This document shows positions 34,989-42,584 of a DNA stretch of 64,000 nt, one piece after another. The position numbers were made by a program, and so were the translations under genes. The stretch covers positions 1 through 64,000 of the forward strand of contig CAMTMX010000001.1 of NCBI GenBank assembly GCA_947073495.1. Reading direction: 5' to 3'. Within the stretch, counting starts at the first letter, position 1. Each line of letters starts with the position of its first letter. The notes beneath the pieces were generated by a model. The model was given only the letters and a program-made list of their open reading frames with translations, was not told the origin of the DNA and did not search any database. Source of the DNA: an uncultured Porphyromonadaceae bacterium. GTDB taxonomy: Bacteria > Bacteroidota > Bacteroidia > Bacteroidales > Muribaculaceae.

Positions 34989-37900
34989 ATGAAGAATAAC
35001 ATAAAGAATATTCTGCTAATACTTATTTTACAGAGTATATTTCTATCTTGCCAGCAAGATGAATACGACCTTCCAAAGGTAGAGGATGGCATCATGGATG
35101 TCTCCGCGACCGTAGTGTTCAGCCCAATAACCGGCACCCTTGACAAAACCAGATCTTCAGGAAATCTTATTAAGAATATCAATTCATTATGCATACTTAT
35201 ATATAATGAGAATAATGAGTTATACAGGAGCGAAATGATACCGGTTGAAGATATCGATCAGGAAGGGAATGATAAATCTCCGGATGATGCGATAAGCAAC
35301 AATGAGCATCAGGCGGAGTCAAAAACACCGCGTGCATCATTTTCCATTAAGGATATAGAATCAGGGAAATATCGCTTCTATGCCGTGGCAAATATGGGAA
35401 ATATCGCCACCGATGAGAATTATGATGTCTCGACTCCTGAAAAATTAAAAGAGATAGAGCTATTGTGGAATGAAGATGATATTGCATCCAACAATCAAAT
35501 GTTCGGATATTTCACATATTACAATTCTCAGGAAAGTAAAGGTTTTGATGCCCCATTATTGACAATCAACAGATCTAACAACCAACTCCATGCCTGGATC
35601 AAAAGGGCGGCTTCCAAAGTGACAGTCGCTATAGACGGAAGCGAGCTATACCCAAGCGTAGAGGTGCAGATAAAGTCTATCCAAATAAAAGACATTCCAA
35701 GAAACTGTTTCCTCGGTAAAGACAATAAAGCCTCAAAATCAAATCTGATAGAAGACGGGGAAGTCCTTACGGTAGCTGAAAATGTCAATTCAACTGTAAG
35801 CAAGGATAGCCCGTATTATTTCTATGGGATGGCGAACGGTATGACTATCGTAGACGCCCAAAAGGCAGCCCATTCCGAAACCGCGCAAGCATTGTATTTT
35901 TATGAAAACATGCAAGGAGAAGGGCAATCAAAACACCAGGTATGGGAGGGGACAAAACCCGGAGAAACACAATTTCCTGATGGCAATAATCCAAACTCAG
36001 ACGGATATAAAGATAAAGTGACAGAAGGAACCTACGTTGAAGTTATCGGATATTATAAAAATAAAGCCGGTGAAGGTCCTATCATCTATAGGTTCATGCT
36101 TGGCAAAGACGTGGACAACAACTATGATGCACAAAGGAATTATCATTATAAGCTGACCCTTAAACTAAAAAACAATGCAAATGATAACGACTGGCATATC
36201 GTGTATGATCCCGAACCGGAAGTAATCGTTCCGAATCCATATTACATATCTTACACCTATGATGAGACGATGAATCTGCCCGTAAAGATTATGGGGGCGG
36301 AATTGGTGTATCTTCAAGCTCAAATAATTGAGAACGGATGGCATGCCGAAGTTCCGGAAGGGACAAGACCAAATCCGTTTCCTTATTATGAAGGAAATCT
36401 CAGCTACCTAAACACTGCTCAGCAATATTCAAATGTAAAATATCCGGAGACTCCCAAACCAGGAGTCTGGGATGGATTCCTGTCGTTGAGAAAAACCACT
36501 GTAGCCTCATTTGGATCGGTGGAGGAAGGATATGGCTCAAATGATGAAAAGACTTATACCAAGAACTATGAATACTGGTATAGCCACAATCGTGGATGGA
36601 GGGAATATGAAATTAAAGAAAATGTTGTCGACACCAAAGATGGAAACTACTCCATCACCTCGAATGGATCAGGGGAGTGGAATGCAAGCATTCCATTATA
36701 CACGCGCGCCAGAGTCATGGTGGCACAAACCGCCTATACGGGAAATAACGTCTACGTATCTTACCGAAGGAAAGCAAAAGTATTGATCACAGCTGAAGTC
36801 AGAGACCTCCAAGGAGTTTCACATACTGTGGAAAAAGAAGTTGAAATAATTCAAATGCGAAGGATCGTAAACCCCAAAGGGATCTGGAGAAGCGGCAAAT
36901 GTGATAATAAATTTGAAGTGACCCTTATGGTGTTGACAGCTGAAGATGCCCCTGATTTCGAGCCTCTGATTTCTGACGGCCCCTGGATTGCTGTCGCTGA
37001 ATGTGGAGATTGGTATGATCTGACACCGACCGCAGGATATTCTCAAAAGAATCCCGACGGGACAATCTCGGGCACAACCGACCCCTATGGAGAAGACAAC
37101 AGGATATCCTTTACTTTCAAGCCGAAAGGGACATTCCCGACAGGGTCAAGAGGGGGAGTAATTAAAATATACTATAATAATTATTCCTGTATCCATAAAA
37201 TATTTGTACGCCAGGGGTATGATCCTGTCAGTTTCTATTCGTCCAATGTAATGTGGCATACCAATAACTTGGAAACTAACGGATCAGAAGTGTCAGACCC
37301 TGTAGAGGAAGGATCATATTTCAGGTATGACGGAACCGGAGAGAACGCAAAATTAAGTTTGCCTATCTCTGCTTCAAACAATACATCCGAGTGGTTTAAT
37401 AAAAACGGCATAGACAGGGATTTAGTTATTGCCGGATCAAATCAAACAAAAAAATGGAATGAGACATTGGAATCACCTGTGGATTTATCAGGAAGCACCA
37501 ATGGTAAGGCGTGGCGTCTACCGACTCACGATGATTATAAGGCAATAACAGATGATGCCAATACAATCTATGGATATGGTGTCTTATTTACAGATGAGAC
37601 AACTTACACACCAACTAAAGTTGAAGATGTCTATGGAGCCAGGAAAGGGTCAACCAAAGGCAAAGGTATGAGAGGGGCTTTTGTCTGTGACTCAACTACA
37701 GGAACTCAGATATTTTTCCCGATTGGTGCAAGTGGGTATGGCAGATTTAAAACATTAACTGAAAATAATGTTTACAATAGACAACAAGCCGGCTATGGAG
37801 CTGTGGTTCAATATGCAAACAGGTATGCCGAAATGCCCAAATCCGGTTCCTCTCAACCAGGAACGGCTTCAAGCCTAACTTATGGAGTGGAATACAAGCC

Positions 37901-38117
37901 TCTATTCTGGGACTTATGGAGAAGACCGGGAGCTTTATATTGGACAGACAAAGTTCCCAAAAAAGATGATAAAGGAGTTGTTACCCTTGTAAAGGGAGGT
38001 CTTGATATTAACTACTACACTCTTGACTTTGCTGTATCATATTACGACAATCTTGGATTGATTTGGCCTTCCGGAGGTTCTGATGCGATACAGATTAGAG
38101 TAGTACATGATAATTGA
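34989..38117 (+). CDS. Large fimbrillin/DUF4906-like surface lipoprotein
   Basis: 1042 residues with a lipoprotein signal (ILILQSIFLSC, Cys21). The N-terminal region has the FimB/Mfa-like layout: DVSATVVFSPITGTLDKTRS, LCILIYNENNELY, and a beta-sandwich at about residues 40-400 with YHYKLTLKLKN. A middle part of repeated beta strands follows. The C-terminus (WRLPTHDDYKAI, IFFPIGASGYGRF, YWTDKVP, SGGSDAIQIRVVHDN) looks like the C-type-lectin/FGE-type fold found at the end of many Bacteroidales surface proteins. It is probably an accessory or tip component of Mfa/Fim-type pili. No paired fimbrillin genes or chaperone-like neighbours are in the window. A long hairpin-rich 3' region follows the stop. 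Confidence 0.78.
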   Translation: MKNNIKNILLILILQSIFLSCQQDEYDLPKVEDGIMDVSATVVFSPITGTLDKTRSSGNLIKNINSLCILIYNENNELYRSEMIPVEDIDQEGNDKSPDDAISNNEHQAESKTPRASFSIKDIESGKYRFYAVANMGNIATDENYDVSTPEKLKEIELLWNEDDIASNNQMFGYFTYYNSQESKGFDAPLLTINRSNNQLHAWIKRAASKVTVAIDGSELYPSVEVQIKSIQIKDIPRNCFLGKDNKASKSNLIEDGEVLTVAENVNSTVSKDSPYYFYGMANGMTIVDAQKAAHSETAQALYFYENMQGEGQSKHQVWEGTKPGETQFPDGNNPNSDGYKDKVTEGTYVEVIGYYKNKAGEGPIIYRFMLGKDVDNNYDAQRNYHYKLTLKLKNNANDNDWHIVYDPEPEVIVPNPYYISYTYDETMNLPVKIMGAELVYLQAQIIENGWHAEVPEGTRPNPFPYYEGNLSYLNTAQQYSNVKYPETPKPGVWDGFLSLRKTTVASFGSVEEGYGSNDEKTYTKNYEYWYSHNRGWREYEIKENVVDTKDGNYSITSNGSGEWNASIPLYTRARVMVAQTAYTGNNVYVSYRRKAKVLITAEVRDLQGVSHTVEKEVEIIQMRRIVNPKGIWRSGKCDNKFEVTLMVLTAEDAPDFEPLISDGPWIAVAECGDWYDLTPTAGYSQKNPDGTISGTTDPYGEDNRISFTFKPKGTFPTGSRGGVIKIYYNNYSCIHKIFVRQGYDPVSFYSSNVMWHTNNLETNGSEVSDPVEEGSYFRYDGTGENAKLSLPISASNNTSEWFNKNGIDRDLVIAGSNQTKKWNETLESPVDLSGSTNGKAWRLPTHDDYKAITDDANTIYGYGVLFTDETTYTPTKVEDVYGARKGSTKGKGMRGAFVCDSTTGTQIFFPIGASGYGRFKTLTENNVYNRQQAGYGAVVQYANRYAEMPKSGSSQPGTASSLTYGVEYKPLFWDLWRRPGALYWTDKVPKKDDKGVVTLVKGGLDINYYTLDFAVSYYDNLGLIWPSGGSDAIQIRVVHDN

Positions 38118-38128
38118 TGAATAAATAG

Positions 38129-38372
38129 GTTCCGAACAGGCTTTCAGGTTTGGTTCGGAACATTTAAGATAGACTTGGATACGGGTGCTGTGAAGTAGGC
38201 GTATCTATTTAATAAGTAGTTATTTACTTAACAATTAGTAGTAAGTAGGCAATACCGGGGGCTTGTGAAAGTAACCGGTATTAACGCGTCAGCTGTGTCA
38301 GTGGCGCGTATCAGAGATTGTCCGTTAAAAGACAGTCTCCAAGGCACCCCCAACCGGGTGCCTTTCTTTTTC
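38129..38372 (+). ncRNA. Candidate structured RNA or 3' region ending in a terminator
   Basis: Seven consecutive inverted repeats follow the fimbrillin-like stop. They are GTTCCGAAC/GTTCGGAAC (38129-38161), GATACG/CGTATC (38178-38205), TAAGTA/TACTTA (38213-38230) and AATACCGG/CCGGTATT (38251-38282). The rest are ACGCGTC/GGCGCGT (38284-38309), GAGATTGTC/GACAGTCTC (38314-38339) and AAGGCACCC/GGGTGCCTT with a T run (38341-38371). The word AAGTAGGC occurs at 38193-38200 and 38243-38250. No open frame of note is present. It is either a stable 3' region or an independent RNA; it matches no RNA I can name. Confidence 0.5.
38341..38372 (+). terminator. Intrinsic terminator of the fimbrillin-like transcript
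   Basis: The AAGGCACCC/GGGTGCCTT stem has 9 bp with a CCAACC loop and is followed by TCTTTTTC. It is the last of the series of hairpins in 38129-38372. Confidence 0.85.
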
Positions 38373-38393
38373 ATGACCACAGTACTTTTTTAA

Positions 38394-38637
38394 AGACCAG
38401 ATTCCCAGAGAACGTTTTTACGACCAAGGATCCAGAGAACGTTTTTATGACCAGGATCCAGGGAACGTTTTAGACCAGGATCCAGAGAACCTTTTAGACC
38501 TGGATCCAGAGAACCTTTTAGACCAGATTCCCAGAGAACCTTTTTATGACCAGGATCCAGGGAACCTTTTAGACCAGGATCCAGAGAACCTTTTAGACCT
38601 GGATCCAGAGAACCTTTTAGACCAGGATCCAAAGAAC
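38394..38637. repeat. Minisatellite, ten units of 24-27 bp
   Basis: Ten near-identical units of the form AGACCAGGATCCAGAGAACC plus TTTT run head to tail. Most have a GGATCC core; units 1 and 6 have GATTCCCAGAG instead. Units 3-5 and 7-9 follow the same order of variants, so a block of about 100 bp was itself duplicated. On the minus strand the 24-bp unit reads without stops as SLDPGLKG, giving an 80-codon frame (38390-38632) of that octapeptide. The array lies 77 bases past the end of a glycosyltransferase gene and has no start signal, so I treat it as a repeat and not a protein. Confidence 0.85.
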
Positions 38638-38716
38638 TGAACCTAATGGGAAATGACTAACTTATAATTGTTTTATCATAAAATCATTCCCTTTAAATGA
38701 ATTAGCGATTCTTTCT

Positions 38717-39721
38717 TTAGACTTTTTTGCCAAAGAAGTAACGATCGAACACTATTAATCTTCGAGTAAGGATTCCGGAGTATTTTTTATCATCTTTTGC
38801 TTTGCGGTTGTCATCGACGGGATATAATTTTCGCATAGTGCGGAAATCGTTGTGAGCCCTTATCACTGCCTTTGCATTTGCAAAATCAAATTTAGCCACA
38901 AACATCCCAAATGCAAGTGTGTCCATAAGACGACGCCAAAAGAGTATCTTCCCTCTTTTGCCTGACGGTAAATTTTTATGAAGCAGCAAAAGATTATTGC
39001 GGAAATTCAGATACGTCTTCTTCGGATTTCCCTGATTTAAGGATGCCCCGCCGACATGATACACTTCCGAATCGCTTAAAGCCACCACCCGATATCCGGA
39101 AGCCAAAATGCGGCAGCAAAGGTCGATCTCTTCCATGTGAGCGAAAAAACGCGGGTCAAGACCACCTAATTTTTTATATAGGTCTGTACGTACGAGCAAT
39201 GCTGCGCCTGATGCCCATGTTATATCAACCGGATCCCCGTCATATTGCCCGTTGTCTTTCTCAACACAATCAAAAAGTCTACCTCGACAATAAGGATAGC
39301 CCAACCGGTCGAGATAACCGCCGGCTGCCCCTGCATATTCAAAGCTTGTTTTATCCTTAAACGATTTGATCTTCGGTTGAAGCGCCCCGACATCAGGATT
39401 ATCTTCCATGAATTTCAGCAATGGCTGCCACCAACCGGGAGTAACCTCGACATCACTGTTAAGGAGAAGAGTATAGGGATAATCCGAGGTCTCTATTGCT
39501 CGGTTGTAGCCTTCGGCAAAACCATAATTCTCCTTAAATGCAATTGTCTTAATCTCAGGATAGTTTTCCCTCAGCCATACCAATGAATCGTCGGTCGAGC
39601 CATTGTCGGCAACAATAAGATCAACCTCGTCTCCCTGTGTGTATCTGAAAGCTGAAGGAATGAATTGCTTTAACAGACCGACACCGTTCCAGTTCAATAT
39701 GATTACCGCAAGACGCCCCAT
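38717..39721 (-). CDS. GT2-family glycosyltransferase (rhamnosyltransferase-like)
   Basis: 334 residues of a GT-A glycosyltransferase. It has IILNWNGVGLLKQ at the N-terminus, LIVADNGSTDDSL and the metal-binding LLNSDVEV, and WASGAALLVRTDLY and DPRFFAHMEEIDLCCRI, which are typical of the WbbL/rhamnosyltransferase group. It probably adds a sugar to a cell-surface polysaccharide or lipid carrier on the cytosolic side. It lies alone, downstream of mtaB by about 115 bases, with a minisatellite after its stop. Confidence 0.88.
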   Translation of the reverse strand: MGRLAVIILNWNGVGLLKQFIPSAFRYTQGDEVDLIVADNGSTDDSLVWLRENYPEIKTIAFKENYGFAEGYNRAIETSDYPYTLLLNSDVEVTPGWWQPLLKFMEDNPDVGALQPKIKSFKDKTSFEYAGAAGGYLDRLGYPYCRGRLFDCVEKDNGQYDGDPVDITWASGAALLVRTDLYKKLGGLDPRFFAHMEEIDLCCRILASGYRVVALSDSEVYHVGGASLNQGNPKKTYLNFRNNLLLLHKNLPSGKRGKILFWRRLMDTLAFGMFVAKFDFANAKAVIRAHNDFRTMRKLYPVDDNRKAKDDKKYSGILTRRLIVFDRYFFGKKV

Positions 39722-39835
39722 GGTTAATGTTGAATTTTGAATTGTGAATTCTTATAATTCGGATTATTCGGATTAGTCTTATTGGAATTATGAATTCTTA
39801 AAACTATTATATCTCTTATAAGGGGTTAAAAGGAT

Positions 39836-41149
39836 TCATATTTCCGAGATTATCAATTCAGGCTCGTCGGGATGTATGGAGACAAGACGCGCGGCAGCTA
39901 CCATATTAATCAAAGATAGATCAAGAGGTGCCTCCACACGTAGATAATTATCTGTCAGACCATGCATGCACCCTTCTCCAGAAGACTGCTCCCAAAGTAC
40001 AGGTCGCACGCTTCCCAAATTCTTTTTCATAAACGATTCCATCTTCATGTCGGAAAGCTTTGTAAGCAACCCTACACGTCGATGCTTCTCTTCCTGACTG
40101 ACAATATCCCCAAGCAATAGTGCCTTTGTGCCGGGACGCTCGGAATATGGAAAAACGTGATAGCGTGTGACATCGAGGCTTTCGGCAAAAGCTAAACTTT
40201 TATCCCATTCCTGAGAAGTCTCGCCCCTTGCGCCAGCAATGATATCCACACCGATAAAAGCATTGGGTATCAAGTCACGGATAGCGGAGATACGGGATGC
40301 AAAGAGCGATGTGTCGTAACGGCGGTTCATCAGTTTGAGCACAGCATCCGATCCCGACTGAAGGGGAATATGGAAATGCGGCATAAAAGCACGTGCCTCT
40401 TCAGCTATCCATCTGATAATCTCTTCTGTGAGAAGGTTCGGTTCAATGGATGATATTCGATATCGTTCTATCCCCTCCACCTCATCAAGACGCCTGAGAA
40501 GAGTGAACAGATCCTGACCGTTATCCCTGCCATATTCACCAATGTTCACGCCAGTGATTACTATCTCTTTCCCACCTGCCGCCGCAGCTTCTCGCGCCAT
40601 TTTCACAAGATCTTCCGTGACTCCGGAACGAGAGCGGCCCCGTGCGTAAGGTATCGTGCAATATGTGCAGAAATAGTTACACCCATCCTGCACTTTCAGA
40701 AAGAATCTTGTGCGGTCTCCCCTCTCACACGACGGACGAAATTCACTGATAGAAAACACCGGAGTGACTTCAGTGCGCTTCTTTTTGTCTTCAAGCCAAC
40801 GGTCTATATATTCCGCCATGAGAAGTTTCTCATTTGAACCAAGCACAATATCCACCCCCGGCAAAGCTGAAACCTCTTCCGGCTTCAGCTGCGCATAGCA
40901 TCCGGTCACAACTATTGAGGCATCCGGGTATCTTGTGGCAAGGGAACGGATAAGGCGTCGTCCTTTCTTGTCTGCCATTTCAGTAACAGAACAGGTGTTG
41001 ACGATACATAAATCCGGCTTTTCACCTTTTGCTGCGCGCGTTATTCCTCTGCCTGAAAGAATTTTTCCAATAGTAGATGTCTCGGCAAAATTAAGCTTAC
41101 ACCCAAGGGTGAAATATGCAGCCTTAAGATTATTTGTCTGGTCGGTCAT
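39836..41149 (-). CDS. mtaB: tRNA t6A37 methylthiotransferase MtaB
   Basis: 437 residues from the ATG at 41149 (MTDQTNNLKAAYFTLGCKLN); the open frame runs 48 codons further up without family match. MtaB converts t6A37 to ms2t6A in tRNAs using two iron-sulfur clusters and SAM. The N-terminal UPF0004 domain has TLGCKLN, NTCSVT and TGCYAQ cysteines. The radical-SAM motif CNYFCTYC lies near residue 158, followed by IPYARGRSRSG. A TRAM-like end is present. It is divergent from surE, sharing about 90 bases of intergenic DNA. Confidence 0.93.
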   Translation of the reverse strand: MTDQTNNLKAAYFTLGCKLNFAETSTIGKILSGRGITRAAKGEKPDLCIVNTCSVTEMADKKGRRLIRSLATRYPDASIVVTGCYAQLKPEEVSALPGVDIVLGSNEKLLMAEYIDRWLEDKKKRTEVTPVFSISEFRPSCERGDRTRFFLKVQDGCNYFCTYCTIPYARGRSRSGVTEDLVKMAREAAAAGGKEIVITGVNIGEYGRDNGQDLFTLLRRLDEVEGIERYRISSIEPNLLTEEIIRWIAEEARAFMPHFHIPLQSGSDAVLKLMNRRYDTSLFASRISAIRDLIPNAFIGVDIIAGARGETSQEWDKSLAFAESLDVTRYHVFPYSERPGTKALLLGDIVSQEEKHRRVGLLTKLSDMKMESFMKKNLGSVRPVLWEQSSGEGCMHGLTDNYLRVEAPLDLSLINMVAAARLVSIHPDEPELIISEI

Positions 41150-41215
41150 AATATGCAAAATTACAACTTTTTTTTGAGACTGAGCAGACACACCAAGAGA
41201 TTCAACTTTTTTTAT

Positions 41216-41223
41216 TATTTTTG
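41216..41223 (+). promoter_or_regulatory. Promoter -7 box for surE
   Basis: TATTTTTG matches the -7 consensus and lies 17 bases before the ATG at 41240. Confidence 0.5.
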
Positions 41224-41239
41224 TTGAAAATACGTTTTT

Positions 41240-42013
41240 ATGAAAAAGAATATGAAACCCCTCATACTTGTCAGCAATGACGATGGCATACAAGCATCAG
41301 GAGTACACTCGCTTATAGATGTGCTTGTCAAATTAGGTGAAGTTGTAGTGGTGTGTCCGGATTCACCGCAATCAGGGCAGTCAATGGCTATCACCTCCAA
41401 CTCTCCGTTAAGAATCAAGCCTGTGGAAGATTACAATGGCGCAAAGATGTATAAAGTGAACGGGACTCCTGTGGATTGTATCAAATTGGCAATGCATACC
41501 GTAATAGACCGCAAGCCGGATCTTGTGGTATCCGGCATCAACCACGGCTCAAACGCCTCTATCAATGCAATGTATTCCGGCACTATGGGAGCCGCTTTCG
41601 AAGGATGTGCCTTTGGAATCCCCTCAATCGGTTTTTCCCTCACCAATCATTCAGCAGATGCCGATTTCTCCCCTTGCCTTCCATTTGTAGAAGCTATCTC
41701 CAGACAGGTTCTTGAGAATGGACTCCCTGAAGGAGTGGCACTTAATGTCAACATTCCTGATTGCATTCCCCACCCTACCGAAATGCGACTCACCAAAGGG
41801 TGTAAAGGGAGATGGACTCACGAATACAAGGAGTATGTCGATCCACTTGGACAAAAATTTTATTGGCTTACAGGCAGTTTCATCAATGAAGAGCCCGAGA
41901 ATACCGACACCGATGAATGGTGCCTTTCTCATGGCATAGTTTCAGTGGTGCCTGTCGCCCTTGACAGGACCGCACAAATTGACGATTTCAAAATTTTACA
42001 ATTATTAACATAA
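41240..42013 (+). CDS. surE: 5'/3'-nucleotidase SurE
   Basis: A 257-residue metal-dependent nucleotidase that removes phosphate from nucleoside 5'- or 3'-monophosphates in stationary phase. The metal site motif is VSNDDGIQASG at residues 12-22. VVCPDSPQSGQSMAIT and SGINHGSNAS, also metal-linked, follow, then NGTPVDCIKL. The length is normal. A second ATG at 41252 is the main alternative start. About 570 non-coding bases with a probable RNA follow before murF-alr. Confidence 0.94.
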   Translation: MKKNMKPLILVSNDDGIQASGVHSLIDVLVKLGEVVVVCPDSPQSGQSMAITSNSPLRIKPVEDYNGAKMYKVNGTPVDCIKLAMHTVIDRKPDLVVSGINHGSNASINAMYSGTMGAAFEGCAFGIPSIGFSLTNHSADADFSPCLPFVEAISRQVLENGLPEGVALNVNIPDCIPHPTEMRLTKGCKGRWTHEYKEYVDPLGQKFYWLTGSFINEEPENTDTDEWCLSHGIVSVVPVALDRTAQIDDFKILQLLT

Positions 42014-42084
42014 TTATTTATAGAATTATGTTAATTAACTAAAAATTATCCAATAAATATTTATGAAAGCAAAGTTTTTATTGT

Positions 42085-42092
42085 TAACTTTG
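42085..42092 (+). promoter_or_regulatory. Promoter -7 box after surE
   Basis: TAACTTTG lies 72 bases past the surE stop. It is about 490 bases before murF-alr, leaving room for a long leader or a separate RNA. Confidence 0.5.
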
Positions 42093-42099
42093 CGACATT

Positions 42100-42406
42100 A
42101 ATCAAATGAAATTGTTCAGACTTTTTTTACAAGAATAAATTTTCTAATAACCGTTTTATTTTAAAGAGGTCTAAATAGTTTCAATAGATATAATGCTCTC
42201 TCCAAATCCCAATTAGCGAAAACGAAACAGAATAGGAATTCTTTTCATAAAACCATTCAATCGTTTCATTGACAATTTTATTGTTGCATTAGTAAAGTTA
42301 TGGATTAATAGTTAAAATTAGGATTAGGACCAACAATGCTCTCCGAAGTGGTTCGGGGGACATTGGAAAACTGGGGAGCGTAGTGATTACACGCCCCTTT
42401 TTTATG
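42100..42406 (+). ncRNA. Probable structured RNA or long leader upstream of murF-alr
   Basis: The 571-base gap between surE and murF-alr has a promoter (42085-42092) and no gene. It has a 14-bp hairpin CAATGCTCTCCGAA / TTCGGGGGACATTG (42334-42365) with one C/A mismatch and a GTGG loop. After a short ACTGGGG linker a second hairpin (GGGG-A-GCGT / ACGC-CCC, 42373-42398) leads to a T run. This pair is typical of an RNA 3' end or a regulatory leader. No known riboswitch class is matched. The remainder of 42100-42330 is AT-rich without obvious frames. Confidence 0.5.
42373..42403 (+). terminator. Intrinsic terminator upstream of murF-alr
   Basis: GGGGAGCGT and ACGCCCC pair with an A bulge, followed by TTTTTT. 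It lies about 180 bases before murF-alr, so it would end a separate small RNA or attenuate a leader. Confidence 0.75.
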
Positions 42407-42414
42407 CCTATAAT

Positions 42415-42457
42415 TAATTCAACTTTCGCAAGCGAAAGTTGAGGGTTATAAGGTTAA
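42415..42457 (+). repeat. Palindromic repeat, first copy
   Basis: CAACTTTCGCAAGCGAAAGTTG is a near-perfect 22-base palindrome followed by AGGGTTATAAGGTTAA. The same sequence occurs in inverted orientation at 45387-45437, with one change in the centre and one in the tail. Confidence 0.7.
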
Positions 42458-42584
42458 GTGAACTTGCTTAAATTATAACTAAAATTAAGCATTTATAGTT
42501 CTGATTTGTTTTATTAATATAGAAATTGTAATTTTGAATCCAAATTTCCACCTTTCTCTCCCTCATATTGCATAATCGCTTGTT

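Noticed and set aside
37500..38117. Possible diversity-generating retroelement target, because the fimbrillin-like C-terminus resembles a C-type-lectin fold
   Set aside because: No reverse transcriptase, accessory gene or template repeat is present nearby, and no adenine-biased variable segment was seen.
38390..38632. 80-codon minus-strand frame made of a repeated octapeptide
   Set aside because: It is a by-product of the 24-27 bp minisatellite. There is no ribosome-binding site or promoter, and the sequence has no non-repeat part.
38394..38637. CRISPR array
   Set aside because: Units of 24-27 bp follow each other without unique spacers, and no cas genes are near.
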